From: SAR92 clade bacterium H231
GTDB taxonomy: Bacteria > Pseudomonadota > Gammaproteobacteria > Pseudomonadales > Porticoccaceae
NCBI GenBank assembly: GCA_025153775.1
Contig: JAOALC010000002.1
Coordinates: forward strand, 620,001 to 684,000
Direction of reading: 5' to 3'
Length of the DNA stretch: 64,000 bases
A model generated the notes under the pieces. That model saw only the letters and a program-made list of their open reading frames with translations. It was not told the DNA's origin and searched no databases. Each line of letters starts with the position of its first letter. The first letter of the stretch is position 1. The position numbers were made by a program, and so were the translations under genes. Shown here one piece after another: positions 30,443 through 41,187 of this stretch.

Positions 30443-30486
30443 GCCATTACCTCATTAATAGATGAGTTAAAAATCATTTGTTCTTG

Positions 30487-30741
<255 letters not shown>

Positions 30742-30776
30742 TTAGTGATTAATTAGTAAATAAAAGTAAAGTGAAT

Positions 30777-31814
<1,038 letters not shown>

Positions 31815-31897
31815 TTAAATCGGTGCAACTCTGCTACAGGGGGGTACCCTTACATAGGTCGAGCCCTGTGATCAGCCTTGGTGCATAATATCTGCTG

Positions 31898-32269
31898 TTA
31901 ACTGTTTAGAATCCTTACCGTAATAAACCACTGTATCGGGATCATTACGGTAAAGGCACTAAAAACGGCCAAAAAATCTAGCTGTTTGCCCAGTATAAAG
32001 GTAGTAACAAATAATGCTGCTGTTAGAACTACCTTGCCGGACTCGCCCCAATAGATAGCTCGCACTACCTTATCTACCTGTCTGGCGCCGGTGTATTTAA
32101 AAGCTTGATGCGCAAACCAAGCCTGAGGGCCTATTTGAATAAGACCTCCCACCAATATGGAGCTGGCTAGAATTTTATCGAAGCCGGCTACAATCCCGCA
32201 AAAAGGCAGCAAGATTAGCAGCTGGTACAGCGCAACTTTGTAAAGTGGCGGTGTAGAAATGGTAGTCAT
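31898..32269 (-). CDS. atpI: ATP synthase assembly protein I
   Basis: Small membrane protein at the head of atp operons, thought to help c-ring assembly. About 123 residues with four predicted helices (YQLLILLPFCGIVAGF, SSILVGGLIQIGPQAWFAHQA, VVLTAALFVTTFILG, LAVFSAFTVMIPIQWFI). The start MTTIST at 32269 has GAAGGTGG upstream and is preferred to ATG 32299. The family is poorly conserved; the position just before atpB supports the call. Confidence 0.85.
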   Translation of the reverse strand: MTTISTPPLYKVALYQLLILLPFCGIVAGFDKILASSILVGGLIQIGPQAWFAHQAFKYTGARQVDKVVRAIYWGESGKVVLTAALFVTTFILGKQLDFLAVFSAFTVMIPIQWFITVRILNS

Positions 32270-32341
32270 ACGCGGCCACCTTCTTCTGCCTGGTTCCATG
32301 TCCGCAGCAAAGTAAATGGGGCCTACCTCGAACGGACCGGC

Positions 32342-32370
32342 ATTATAGGTATAGTATTGGGGATATTCAA
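32342..32370 (-). promoter_or_regulatory. Sigma70-type promoter of the atp operon
   Basis: On the minus strand TTGAAT (32370-32365), a 17-bp spacer, and a perfect TATAAT (32347-32342). Transcription should start near 32335, about 65 nt before atpI. It lies in the gap behind parB, so the atp operon has its own strong promoter rather than depending on mnmG-parB read-through. Confidence 0.8.
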
Positions 32371-32406
32371 CCGGCTTTGCAGCCTCAATAACCTTTGATT
32401 TACAGC

Positions 32407-33327
32407 TTATTTTAGGTGGGCGAGAATTCCGTCCAATTCATCGACACTGTTGTACTTAAAAATCAACTTGCCAGCACCTTTGGCGCTGTGCTGAATACTG
32501 ACTGCGGCGCCCAGCTTTTCGGAGAGCTCCTCCTGCAACCGCATAATGTCTGGATTGGGGGCCTGTGGTTTGGTATCTGGACTAGGGTTCTGCAGTTTCT
32601 TGACCAGCACCTCTGTCTGGCGAACGGTCATAGCATTGGCAGCTACAGATCGCGCGGCTTCAATTTGAGCATTGCCCTCAAGCCCGAGAAGACATTTGGC
32701 ATGGCCCAATTCCAGCTCACCGCGCTCCAGCTGTTGTTGCACTGCTTTTTCCAGAGAGGCCAGGCGCATTAAATTAGTGACGGCAGACCTGGACTTGCTC
32801 ACAGCATCTGCTACCTGCTGCTGGGTAAGCTTAAATTCATCCCGCAGGCGAATTAACGCCAAGCTCTCTTCCATGGCATTGAGATCTTCGCGCTGAATAT
32901 TTTCAATAAGGGCCATTGCGATGGTCGCCTCATCGGTAACTTCCCTGACTATGGCTGGGATAGTATCCAACCCGGCCTGCTGGGTGGCTCTCCACCGCCG
33001 CTCTCCAGCAATAATTTCATACTTATTGTCACCGGTGGGACGAACAATAATAGGCTGCATAACACCCTGGGTGGCAATTGAGTCAGCTAATTCCTGGAGC
33101 GCCTCGGAATTTAGATCTCGCCTGGGTTGGTATTGGCCAGGATGCAAGAACTCCACCGGTAAGTTCTGAAGGCTGCCATCTGCTGGCGAAACTGCATCAG
33201 CTAAGGTCTGTGCAAGCAATTCCTGAGAGGAGTCAATAACGGCCTGGTCCTGCAGTGTCTCTGCGTCCTCAGGTATACCGAGAAGAGCATCCAATCCTTT
33301 GCCAAGACTCTGTCGTTTTGCCGCCAT
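32407..33327 (-). CDS. parB: Chromosome-partitioning protein ParB
   Basis: CTP-dependent DNA clamp that loads at parS and spreads. IIAGERRWRATQQAG is the CTP-binding GERRxRA motif; LIENIQREDLNAMEEA-like helix (ENIQREDLNAMEES) and the HTH TQQQVADAVSKSRSAVTNLMRL bind parS; a C-terminal dimerisation domain follows. 306 residues. Its ATG abuts the parA stop (TAAATG). Candidate target sites are the parS sequences at 44691 and 45318. Confidence 0.97.
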   Translation of the reverse strand: MAAKRQSLGKGLDALLGIPEDAETLQDQAVIDSSQELLAQTLADAVSPADGSLQNLPVEFLHPGQYQPRRDLNSEALQELADSIATQGVMQPIIVRPTGDNKYEIIAGERRWRATQQAGLDTIPAIVREVTDEATIAMALIENIQREDLNAMEESLALIRLRDEFKLTQQQVADAVSKSRSAVTNLMRLASLEKAVQQQLERGELELGHAKCLLGLEGNAQIEAARSVAANAMTVRQTEVLVKKLQNPSPDTKPQAPNPDIMRLQEELSEKLGAAVSIQHSAKGAGKLIFKYNSVDELDGILAHLK

Positions 33328-34131
33328 TTATCTTCTTCCTGCTGCCTGTGGTTTAGGTGCTTGCGCTGCTTTTTCCTGTCTTAGTATCTCACCGGCCAAG
33401 GCCAGGTAAGCTACAGAACCCTTTGAGTTTCTATCATAGGCCAGTGCCGGCTTGCCATGACTAGGGGCTTCCGCCAACCTGACATTGCGCGGAATACTCA
33501 CCCGGTAAACCCGATCCCCAAAGTACTTTCTCAGCTGGGCTGATACTGCATTGGTCAAGCTGCTGCGTGGGTCGTACATGGTGCGCAATATACCTTCTAT
33601 GCGCAATCTTGGGTTAATTAACTTGGCGATTTGGCGAATAGTATTGTTCAGGGCAGACAGCCCCTCAAGCGCATAGTACTCGCACTGCATAGGTATCAGC
33701 ACGCCATCGCTGGCCACCAGTGCATTGACAGTTAGCATATTCAGCGAAGGAGGGCAGTCAATAATCACAAAGTCATAGTTAGCCTCAACCCGCTTTATTG
33801 CATGCCGCAGGCGACTCTCGCGGCCAATCTCCTGCATTAACTCTACTTCTGCAGCCACCAAATCACCATTGGCGGGCAAAAGATGATATTTGCCCTGCTC
33901 TGCAGTAACAATCACATCTTCTATAGCATTCTTTTCAGTTAATACATGGTAGACACTGCGCTTACACTCAGCTTTATTGATACCGGAGCCCATGGTTGCA
34001 TTGCCCTGTGGATCTATGTCCACCAAAAGCACACGCTTTTTATAGGCAGCCAGTGAGGCAGCCAGGTTCACGCTAGTGGTGGTTTTGCCAACGCCGCCTT
34101 TTTGATTTGCTATTGAGAGTATTCGAACCAC
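33328..34131 (-). CDS. parA: Chromosome-partitioning ATPase ParA (Soj)
   Basis: Deviant Walker-A ATPase that moves ParB-parS complexes along the nucleoid. The motif NQKGGVGKTTTSVNLAASL is at residues 8-26, DIDPQGNATMG follows, and FVIIDCPPSLNMLTVNAL is the Walker B region. 267 residues, without the N-terminal HTH of plasmid ParA, hence the chromosomal type. Operon mnmG-rsmG-parA-parB. Confidence 0.97.
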   Translation of the reverse strand: MVRILSIANQKGGVGKTTTSVNLAASLAAYKKRVLLVDIDPQGNATMGSGINKAECKRSVYHVLTEKNAIEDVIVTAEQGKYHLLPANGDLVAAEVELMQEIGRESRLRHAIKRVEANYDFVIIDCPPSLNMLTVNALVASDGVLIPMQCEYYALEGLSALNNTIRQIAKLINPRLRIEGILRTMYDPRSSLTNAVSAQLRKYFGDRVYRVSIPRNVRLAEAPSHGKPALAYDRNSKGSVAYLALAGEILRQEKAAQAPKPQAAGRR

Positions 34132-34142
34132 TGCATGTACCT

Positions 34143-34835
34143 TTAAAGGTTTAAATCGGGCGATCGATTAGTTTTAGTAATTTTCACCAGGTGTCGTTCG
34201 CCTTCAACACCTGGTACTACTAATCGACACAAGTCTGAGACCTTATAGTTTTTATCTAGTTGGCTCAACTCCGATTCAGGAATTTTGCCTTTCATGGCCA
34301 TAAACTGGCCCTGATCTGAAATAAGGTGTGAACAGTTCACAAGCATATCCGGGATAGAGCTAAATGCCCGGCTTAACACAGTATCGAAGGGTTTTGTCGG
34401 CTGAAATTCCTCTACCCTGGCATTGACCTCCGTCACATTGGCTAAACCCAGCTCATTAATTGCCTGAAACAGGAATCTTGTTTTTTTGCCATTACTGTCG
34501 AGCAGGGTAAAAGTTTTACCTGGACATATAATAGATAGGGGTATTCCAGGCAATCCAGGGCCTGTGCCTACATCAATAATATGTGAGGAATTATCTATAA
34601 AGGGCAAGATAGCCAGACTATCCAAAAGATGTAGATCGATCATCTGTAATGGGTCGCGGATGGCGGTCAAATTGTAGGCTTTATTCCAGCGCTCCAGCAT
34701 ATCCAAGTAAACTAACAGGCTGTCTACCTGACTTGGAGAACAGGCTATATCCAAGCTGTGGATACCAGCTTGCAGCCTTGTTCGCTTAGTATTTTTTAAG
34801 CTTTGACCATAGAGGCTGTGGTTATCAGGCGGCAT
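34143..34835 (-). CDS. rsmG: 16S rRNA m7G527 methyltransferase
   Basis: Methylates G527 of 16S rRNA with [30 protein letters not shown] motif [17 protein letters not shown], and [13 protein letters not shown] are the family landmarks. Start ATG 34835 ([11 protein letters not shown]), overlapping the mnmG end by 11 bp; the frame remains open to 34928 but that part lies inside mnmG and is not RsmG-like. About 230 residues. Confidence 0.95.
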   Translation of the reverse strand: MPPDNHSLYGQSLKNTKRTRLQAGIHSLDIACSPSQVDSLLVYLDMLERWNKAYNLTAIRDPLQMIDLHLLDSLAILPFIDNSSHIIDVGTGPGLPGIPLSIICPGKTFTLLDSNGKKTRFLFQAINELGLANVTEVNARVEEFQPTKPFDTVLSRAFSSIPDMLVNCSHLISDQGQFMAMKGKIPESELSQLDKNYKVSDLCRLVVPGVEGERHLVKITKTNRSPDLNL

Positions 34836-36699
34836 GTTTTTTGAGTGACACCAGAAGAAGGGATATAGCGGCTGGGGTAACACCAGGTATACGTGCTGCC
34901 CTGGCCAGGGTCTCTGGCATGGCATCATCGAGTTTCTGTTTTACTTCATTGGATAGGCCGCGGATACTTTTATAGTCAAAGTCCCTGGGGATGGCTGTGT
35001 TTTCATGGCGCTGGAGGCGGTCAATTTCGTCCTGTTGCCTATTTATATATCCACTGTATTTGGCATCTATCTCAACCTGCTCGGCCACTACTGGGCTTAG
35101 TTCTCTATCCTCTTTGGGAAACAGAGAGTCAATAATGCCATGATTCAGTTCAGGTCTTTTAAGCAGTTCAAACAGGCTGTACTCATGGGAGAGCTTGTTC
35201 TCTATATGGTCCGCTAGCTTTTCGGCTGCAGCTGTGCCTGGTTGTACCCAGGTGTTTTTAAGCCGCTGGCGTTCAAGCTCAATTGCTTCGCGCTTTTCAC
35301 TAAACTGTTGCCAGCGGTTATCGTCTACCAACCCCAACTCACGGCCCTTTTCAGTTAGACGTAAATCTGCATTGTCTTCACGCAGTAAGAGTCGGTATTC
35401 CGCTCTGCTGGTAAACATGCGATAGGGCTCTGCGGTGCCCATACTGATTAGATCATCGACCAGCACACCCATATAGGCGTTATCCCTTCTTGGACACCAA
35501 CTGTCTTTGTCTTGAACCTGCAGCGCGGCATTGGTGCCAGCCAGCAAACCCTGAGCTCCAGCTTCTTCGTAGCCGGTTGTACCATTGATCTGTCCAGCAA
35601 AAAATAACCCCTGTACCGCCTTGGTTTCAAGACTGTACTTTAAATCTTGGGGGTTAAAATAATCATACTCGATGGCATAGCCTGGTCTGGTGATATGTGC
35701 CTTCTCAAAACCGCTGATTGAGCGCACCAGATTGAGTTGAACATCAAAGGGGAGGCTGGTTGAAATACCGTTGGGGTAGAGTTCATGGGTGTCCAGGCCC
35801 TCTGGCTCAACAAAGATTTGATGTTGATCTTTATCGGCAAAGCGCACCACCTTATCCTCGATAGAGGGGCAGTATCTTGGGCCGACCCCATCAATAACTC
35901 CGGTGTACATAGGGGATCTATCCATGCCACCACGGATAATATTGTGGGTATTGGCATTGGTGTAGGTAATCCAGCAGCAGGTTTGCTGTGGATGGTCTTC
36001 CACAGAACCCAGATAGGACATTACTGGTTCTGGCTGGTCGCCCCACTGCTCTTGAAGATTGCTGAAATCGACAGTGCGGGCATCAATCCTTGGTGGTGTC
36101 CCAGTTTTTAATCGCTCCACGCGAAAAGGTAATTCTCTCAGTCTTTTGGCCAGAGCCTCAGCAGGGGGATCGCCGGCTCGACCAGCTGAATGATTTTCCA
36201 GACCTATATGAACCTTGCCTGCCAGGAATGTGCCTGCGGTAACCACAACGGTTTTGGCATTAAACACAAGTCCCATCTGAGTGATCACACCTTTAACTCG
36301 GTCGCCCTCAACAATCAAATCGTCTACCGACTGTTGGAAAATACTGAGATTAGGTTGGTTTTCTAAAATATTGCGAATGGCTGCTTTGTAGCGAACTCTG
36401 TCCGCCTGAGCCCTGGTGGCTCTTACTGCAGGCCCTTTGCGTGAATTGAGGACTCGAAATTGAATGCCGCCCAGATCTGTTGCTGCAGCCATGGCCCCAC
36501 CCAAGGCATCAATCTCTTTGACTAGGTGGCTCTTGCCAATACCACCAATTGCGGGATTACAGGACATCTGACCAAGGGTTTCAATATTATGAGTTAGCAG
36601 CAATGTCTTACAGCCCATGCGTGCAGACGCCAGACAGGCTTCAGTGCCCGCATGTCCGCCGCCTATAACAATTACGTCAAACCTGTCCGGATGCTGCAT
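34825..36699 (-). CDS. mnmG: tRNA uridine-5-carboxymethylaminomethyl synthase subunit MnmG (GidA)
   Basis: FAD enzyme that with MnmE makes (c)mnm5U34 in tRNA. FAD-binding [44 protein letters not shown], the [13 protein letters not shown] and [10 protein letters not shown] segments, and a C-terminal tRNA-binding domain are all visible. 624 residues. First gene of the leftward mnmG-rsmG-parAB operon, directly beside the candidate origin, as gidA is in E. coli. Confidence 0.97.
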   Translation of the reverse strand: MQHPDRFDVIVIGGGHAGTEACLASARMGCKTLLLTHNIETLGQMSCNPAIGGIGKSHLVKEIDALGGAMAAATDLGGIQFRVLNSRKGPAVRATRAQADRVRYKAAIRNILENQPNLSIFQQSVDDLIVEGDRVKGVITQMGLVFNAKTVVVTAGTFLAGKVHIGLENHSAGRAGDPPAEALAKRLRELPFRVERLKTGTPPRIDARTVDFSNLQEQWGDQPEPVMSYLGSVEDHPQQTCCWITYTNANTHNIIRGGMDRSPMYTGVIDGVGPRYCPSIEDKVVRFADKDQHQIFVEPEGLDTHELYPNGISTSLPFDVQLNLVRSISGFEKAHITRPGYAIEYDYFNPQDLKYSLETKAVQGLFFAGQINGTTGYEEAGAQGLLAGTNAALQVQDKDSWCPRRDNAYMGVLVDDLISMGTAEPYRMFTSRAEYRLLLREDNADLRLTEKGRELGLVDDNRWQQFSEKREAIELERQRLKNTWVQPGTAAAEKLADHIENKLSHEYSLFELLKRPELNHGIIDSLFPKEDRELSPVVAEQVEIDAKYSGYINRQQDEIDRLQRHENTAIPRDFDYKSIRGLSNEVKQKLDDAMPETLARAARIPGVTPAAISLLLVSLKKHAA

Positions 36700-36732
36700 A
36701 GTAAATATTGTCGCTAATTAAACTAGGGGAGC

Positions 36733-36738
36733 ATTATA
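36733..36738 (-). promoter_or_regulatory. -10 element of the mnmG operon
   Basis: TATAAT on the minus strand, 34 bp before the mnmG ATG. The matching -35 region is T-rich and poor, so the promoter may need an activator or an UP element. Confidence 0.5.
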
Positions 36739-37216
36739 CGGTTGTAGCTCGAAAAAATAAGTAGTTTTATTGCGCTGCCGACCCTGTGGTTAACTGGACT
36801 TTTTTATACTTATAAGTAAGTAATGTTATTATCTATTTATAGTGTTTATTTATTTACTGTTGTTATTAGGCAGGCCTTTTTTTGTTAATAAAATTAAAAT
36901 TTAATTGTATTTCAATAGGTTATAGCCCATTCGGAGTTGTATGAACCGGTAGAGATGAGGTTGTTATGACTGTTAATAGCCCGGTTATGATTGGGGATAG
37001 TTTTAGGCTGTTAAATTTGGACTGGTATAAGGTTAACTATTTGTTTATTAAATTCGATCTTATACAGTTGTTTCCACAGAAAAGTAATTTTGCTTGATTA
37101 TATAGATCACTGTTAATTGATTTGGGGATAAGTTGTGGGGCAGCTGTTAGGTCATAAGCCGCTATTGCTGATTTAGATGCTTACATGAATATAACTAAGA
37201 ATAAGGCAATAAAGCG

Positions 37217-37245
37217 TTGATATAGCGAGCTAATTTCATTAAAAT
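37217..37245 (+). promoter_or_regulatory. Sigma70-type promoter of rpmH-rnpA-yidD-yidC
   Basis: TTGATA (37217-37222), 17-bp spacer, TAAAAT (37240-37245). Predicted start near 37252, about 41 nt before rpmH. It is the only good promoter pair seen before the co-oriented rpmH run. Confidence 0.75.
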
Positions 37246-37292
37246 CGCCCGCCTTAACAAAGTACCGCCATTTATTTTTTGGATTTAGAGCC

Positions 37293-37427
37293 ATGAAAAG
37301 AACATTTCAACCCAGCAACTTAAAGCGCAAGCGCACTCACGGCTTTAGATCACGTATGGCCACTAAAGGCGGCCGCGCAGTACTTAACCGTCGTCGTGCC
37401 AAGGGCCGCAAGCGCCTGGCAGCCTAA
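37293..37427 (+). CDS. rpmH: Ribosomal protein L34
   Basis: 44 residues, [19 protein letters not shown] and ending KGRKRLAA, an essentially universal L34 sequence of the 50S subunit. ATG 37293 follows TTTAGAGCC. Very basic, as expected. It is the first gene of rpmH-rnpA-yidD-yidC. Confidence 0.98.
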   Translation: MKRTFQPSNLKRKRTHGFRSRMATKGGRAVLNRRRAKGRKRLAA

Positions 37428-37441
37428 GGTTTTAGGGCTCC

Positions 37442-37816
37442 GTGCCCAGTTATAGCTTCAGCAAAAATCGACGTCTTCTCAAAGCCTCCGAATATCAGGA
37501 GGTTTTCGACCGCAATAAGCTCAAAGTTGCCCACCCTAAACTGCTGTTACTTGCTAAACAAAGTGATTGCAACCAGTCTCGTCTTGGTCTTGTGGTGGGT
37601 AAAAAAAATATTCCAACCGCTGTGGGCCGCAATCGCGTTAAACGCCTAGTGCGAGAAACTTTTCGTCAGGCACAATTTCCCACAGCCTTGGATATTATCT
37701 TCTTGGCGCGTAAAGATGCCGACAAGTTGAGCAAAACAGAGCTGAACTTGTTGTTGAAGCAATCTTGGGGCAGACTGCGCCAGCGCTGTGAAGGCTTGGA
37801 TAATAACAATGGTTAA
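37442..37816 (+). CDS. rnpA: Ribonuclease P protein component
   Basis: Protein cofactor of RNase P, which trims 5' ends of pre-tRNAs. Has [18 protein letters not shown] at the N terminus and the RNA-binding signature [19 protein letters not shown] start at 37442, 14 nt after rpmH. 124 residues. The order rpmH-rnpA-yidD-yidC is conserved in most bacteria. Confidence 0.96.
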   Translation: MPSYSFSKNRRLLKASEYQEVFDRNKLKVAHPKLLLLAKQSDCNQSRLGLVVGKKNIPTAVGRNRVKRLVRETFRQAQFPTALDIIFLARKDADKLSKTELNLLLKQSWGRLRQRCEGLDNNNG

Positions 37817-38066
37817 AATCGCCTTAGGTCTGATCAAACTATATAGGTATGCTATCAGCCCATGGTTGGGAAATAATTGTCGTTTTCATCCTAGCTGTTC
37901 TGCCTATGCCGAAGAAGCGTTGAATACCCATGGATTTATTAAAGGGGGTTATATGACGGCGCGAAGACTTATAAAATGCCATCCTTTTCATCCTGGCGGA
38001 TACGATCCAGTAGTCAAAAACAGTAATAATAAACATGAAGTCAGCAACACTAACCACTCAGAGTGA
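37809..38066 (+). CDS. yidD: Membrane protein insertion efficiency factor YidD
   Basis: Small membrane-associated protein that aids YidC-dependent insertion. [30 protein letters not shown] with the three conserved Cys residues, then [23 protein letters not shown], are diagnostic. ATG 37809 overlaps the rnpA end by 8 bp; a longer frame from 37788 would lie inside rnpA. 85 residues. Confidence 0.96.
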   Translation: MVKIALGLIKLYRYAISPWLGNNCRFHPSCSAYAEEALNTHGFIKGGYMTARRLIKCHPFHPGGYDPVVKNSNNKHEVSNTNHSE

Positions 38067-38074
38067 TAAATAGT

Positions 38075-39739
38075 ATGGATTGGCAAAAAACACTTAATTT
38101 AGTCGCTATAGGCGTTGTTATCTGGCTTTTACTTATCGAATGGGATAAGAGGGACAGTGAGAATAAACAACAGATAGCCGCATCTGAGGTGTATGTGCCA
38201 GAACTGCAAGCCAGTGATTTGCCTGTACCCCAGGCAGATGATCTGGGCTCTGAACTACCAGTTGTTGTACAAGATTTGCCAATAGAGGTAACGCCCGTTA
38301 TCAATAATCGGTTGGTGGTGGTAACAACAGATGTTTTGCGGGTGACTATTGATACATTGGGCGGGGATATAGTTGAGGCTCAACTTCTTCAGCATTTTAC
38401 CGCTATGCCTGACGATAATGGCGCACCTTTTACCTTGCTCAATAGATCGGCTGACAGCCTTTATGTGGCTCAGAGCGGGTTGATAGGACAAAACGGGACT
38501 GACACAGCTGAGGGTCGTCCAGAGTTTTCTGTGGCTGACAGCAGCTACAACCTTGGTATGTCCGATAGCATTAATGTTGATCTCACGCTAAATCAAAATG
38601 GCGTAAAAATTGTTAAACGGTTTGAGTTTGTTGCTGGGGATTACAGTATTGGGGTTAAGTACTTAATTAATAATCTGACAGTTGAGCCATGGCAGGCGAA
38701 CTTTTATGGACAGATTAAAAGGGATTCAAAACCACCTGCTGTGACATCCAGCGGTGGTGTGATGCCGTTTCTCGGTGCTGCCATAAGAAAAGAGGACAAA
38801 AACTACGCCAAGTATGACTTTGGTGATCTGGAGGACGAATCAGTTAAGGCCAGGATCCAGGGCGGCTGGGTGGCCATGATTCAACATTACTTTGTGAGTG
38901 CCTGGGTACCACCAGCTGAGGATAAAAATACTTTTAGCCTGCGCAAGAGATCTGGCAAAGATCTGTATTTAATGGACTTTACCGGGCAGCGGATTGCTGT
39001 TGCCCCAGGCGGTTTTGGGGAGTATAGGGCGGAATTTTATGTGGGCCCCAAAGATCAAGAGCGACTGGCTAAGCTGGCAGAATACCTGGATTTGACCATT
39101 GATTATGGTTTCTTATGGATGCTTGCCAAGCCTTTGTTCGCAGGTCTTAAGATGATTCAGTCTGTGATAGGAAACTGGGGTTGGTCAATTATTTTACTGA
39201 CCCTGGTCATTAAGATTGCACTCTATCCTCTCTCAGCTGCCAGTCTTAAATCCATGGCGAAAATGCGTAACCTGCAGCCAGAAATGGCGCGCCTAAAAGA
39301 GCTTTATGGCGACGACCGGCAAAAAATGTCTCAGGAATTGATGGGCCTGTATAAGAAAGAGAAGGTCAATCCGGCTGGTGGCTGTCTGCCGATGCTATTG
39401 CAGATGCCCGTGTTTCTCGCCCTTTATTGGGTGTTGCTGGAATCTGTTGAGATTCGCCACTCACCCTGGATATTTTGGATCCAGGATCTTTCTGCCAAAG
39501 ATCCCCTATTTGTATTGCCCATTCTTATGGGCGCCAGCATGATGCTAATGCAGAAATTGCAGCCAATGCCTACAGACCCTATGCAGGCTCGTGTTATGCA
39601 GTTTTTACCTATTGTCTTTACCTTTTTCTTTATGATCTTCCCTGCTGGTCTGGTGCTTTATTGGACAGTCAATAATCTGCTGTCGATGGCCCAACAATGG
39701 TTTGTTAATCGACAAATTCAAACAGCTAAAAAGAACTGA
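38075..39739 (+). CDS. yidC: Membrane protein insertase YidC
   Basis: Inserts inner-membrane proteins (including AtpE-type subunits) with or without SecYEG. N-terminal helix MDWQKTLNLVAIGVVIWLLL, a large periplasmic beta-domain (about 60-330), then five core helices: LAKPLFAGLKMIQSVIGNWGW, the cytoplasmic hairpin AKMRNLQPEMARLKELYGDD, and GGCLPMLLQMPVFLALYWVL. About 554 residues, the gram-negative form. ATG 38075 is preferred to GTG 38063, which overlaps yidD. Confidence 0.97.
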   Translation: MDWQKTLNLVAIGVVIWLLLIEWDKRDSENKQQIAASEVYVPELQASDLPVPQADDLGSELPVVVQDLPIEVTPVINNRLVVVTTDVLRVTIDTLGGDIVEAQLLQHFTAMPDDNGAPFTLLNRSADSLYVAQSGLIGQNGTDTAEGRPEFSVADSSYNLGMSDSINVDLTLNQNGVKIVKRFEFVAGDYSIGVKYLINNLTVEPWQANFYGQIKRDSKPPAVTSSGGVMPFLGAAIRKEDKNYAKYDFGDLEDESVKARIQGGWVAMIQHYFVSAWVPPAEDKNTFSLRKRSGKDLYLMDFTGQRIAVAPGGFGEYRAEFYVGPKDQERLAKLAEYLDLTIDYGFLWMLAKPLFAGLKMIQSVIGNWGWSIILLTLVIKIALYPLSAASLKSMAKMRNLQPEMARLKELYGDDRQKMSQELMGLYKKEKVNPAGGCLPMLLQMPVFLALYWVLLESVEIRHSPWIFWIQDLSAKDPLFVLPILMGASMMLMQKLQPMPTDPMQARVMQFLPIVFTFFFMIFPAGLVLYWTVNNLLSMAQQWFVNRQIQTAKKN

Positions 39740-39751
39740 TTTAATCAAACT

Positions 39752-39778
39752 AAAAGGCTCCCAACGGAGCCTTTTTTC
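39752..39778 (+). terminator. Intrinsic terminator after yidC
   Basis: AAAAGGCTCC-CAAC-GGAGCCTTTT: 10-bp perfect stem, 4-nt loop, then TTC. 12 bp behind yidC and 18 bp before mnmE, so mnmE probably has its own promoter or depends on read-through. Confidence 0.88.
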
Positions 39779-39795
39779 TCTGGCATAATGATTCC

Positions 39796-41187
39796 ATGAC
39801 AGCTCAAGCTCACTCCCTTGCCAATAATAGAGACACCATTGTTGCCATTGCCACTGCTCCAGGTCGTGGAGGTATAGGCATAGTTAGGCTATCTGGCACT
39901 GATTTGGACCCCTTTATACAGGGTATTTTGGGCGCTAAAAAAAATCTTCAATCAAGGCAGGCAACCTACAGTAGTTTTATCGATGACAGTGGAGATGTGA
40001 TTGACGAAGGGGTGGCGGTTTATTTCCCCGGGCCCAATAGCTTCACTGGGGAGACAGTACTAGAGTTGCAGGGCCATGGCGGCCAGGTGGTGCTAAACCG
40101 GCTGGTACAGAGATGTATAGAGCTGGGAGCCCGGTTGGCTAGGCCAGGGGAGTTTAGTGAGCGGGCTTTTCTCAATGATAAAATGGATCTGGCTCAGGCG
40201 GAAGCTGTTGCAGATCTCATTGATGCCAGTTCCTACCAGGCTGCTCGTTCGGCGATTAAATCTCTGCAGGGGGAGTTTTCTACTCTGGTTACCCAGCTAG
40301 TTGAAACCATGATTCAACTGAGAATCTATGTCGAGGCCGCGATTGATTTTCCGGAGGAAGAAATTGACTTTTTGGCTGATGAAAATCTGCGGGCCAATCT
40401 GCGTAACCTGCAGGCAGAGCTCAGGCAGATAATGTCCCGGGCAGAGCAGGGCTCTCTGTTGCGAGAAGGTATGACCCTGGTTCTCGCTGGTAAGCCCAAC
40501 GCTGGCAAGTCGAGCCTGCTTAATGCGTTGGCAGGGACTGATACTGCCATAGTAACCCCTGTAGCTGGCACCACTAGGGACGTACTGCGTGAGAAAATTA
40601 GCCTGGGTGGTTTGCCCCTGAATATTGTAGATACGGCTGGGCTGCGTGAGACCTCTGATGAGGTTGAGATCGAGGGCGTGCGGCGAGCCTGGTCTGAGAT
40701 CGAAAAAGCCGATTTAATTCTGTTTGTCGTTGATATTACCGAGACAGACAGCCCCGATCTTCACGAAATCTGGCCGGAATATTTTATTCGGTTTCCAGAG
40801 GCACGTCAGCCGTTGATACTGGTGCTGAATAAGATAGATCGCTGCGACCAACAACCTGGCGCTGTAGAGGGCCGAGAGGGCTGTTTTGCACTGTCTGCCA
40901 AACAAAAGCAGGGCATTGCCCAATTAACCGCTCACCTGCAGCAGGTAGCTGGTTATCAGGACCAGGCTGAGGGTGTTTTTTCTGCTCGTCGACGGCATTT
41001 AGATGCCCTGGCTCGAGCCCTGGAGCTGGTATCCACAGGCATTCAACAGCTCGAGGAAACTGGTGCCGGTGAACTGCTTGCGGAGGACCTTCGCCAGGCA
41101 CAGAACAATCTCAGTGAAATCACGGGTCAGTTTACTTCTGATGATTTGTTGGGCCGTATCTTTTCTTCCTTCTGTATTGGAAAGTGA
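39796..41187 (+). CDS. mnmE: tRNA modification GTPase MnmE (TrmE)
   Basis: Partner of MnmG in (c)mnm5U34 formation. N-terminal tetrahydrofolate domain ([39 protein letters not shown]), helical domain with inserted G domain: [16 protein letters not shown] (about 232-247), [26 protein letters not shown]-terminal catalytic FCIGK is intact. 463 residues. MnmE and MnmG lie on opposite sides of the candidate origin and are transcribed apart. Confidence 0.97.
   Translation: MTAQAHSLANNRDTIVAIATAPGRGGIGIVRLSGTDLDPFIQGILGAKKNLQSRQATYSSFIDDSGDVIDEGVAVYFPGPNSFTGETVLELQGHGGQVVLNRLVQRCIELGARLARPGEFSERAFLNDKMDLAQAEAVADLIDASSYQAARSAIKSLQGEFSTLVTQLVETMIQLRIYVEAAIDFPEEEIDFLADENLRANLRNLQAELRQIMSRAEQGSLLREGMTLVLAGKPNAGKSSLLNALAGTDTAIVTPVAGTTRDVLREKISLGGLPLNIVDTAGLRETSDEVEIEGVRRAWSEIEKADLILFVVDITETDSPDLHEIWPEYFIRFPEARQPLILVLNKIDRCDQQPGAVEGREGCFALSAKQKQGIAQLTAHLQQVAGYQDQAEGVFSARRRHLDALARALELVSTGIQQLEETGAGELLAEDLRQAQNNLSEITGQFTSDDLLGRIFSSFCIGK

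Larger units (their letters stand above)
36700..37292. other. oriC: Candidate replication origin (oriC) between mnmG and rpmH
   Basis: A 593-bp AT-rich gap without genes, at the point where transcription switches from leftward (mnmG and everything to its left down to the atp and glm genes) to rightward (rpmH to gyrB). It contains DnaA-box-like sites with one mismatch to TTATCCACA: TGTGGTTAA (36785-36793) and TGGGGATAA (37123-37131), plus a weaker GTTTCCACA near 37070, and 13-mer-like repeats (TTTATTTATTTAC, TGTTGTTATTAGG) followed by a run of A/T at 36880-36910 that could unwind. It also carries the mnmG and rpmH promoters. No perfect DnaA box was seen here. Confidence 0.6.

Noticed and set aside
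34836-34928. N-terminal extension of rsmG
   Set aside because: Lies inside the mnmG coding region and is not RsmG-like; ATG 34835 is a better start.
37060-37085. Extra parS site near rpmH (TGTTTCCACAGAAA)
   Set aside because: Shares only the left part of parS and has no dyad symmetry.
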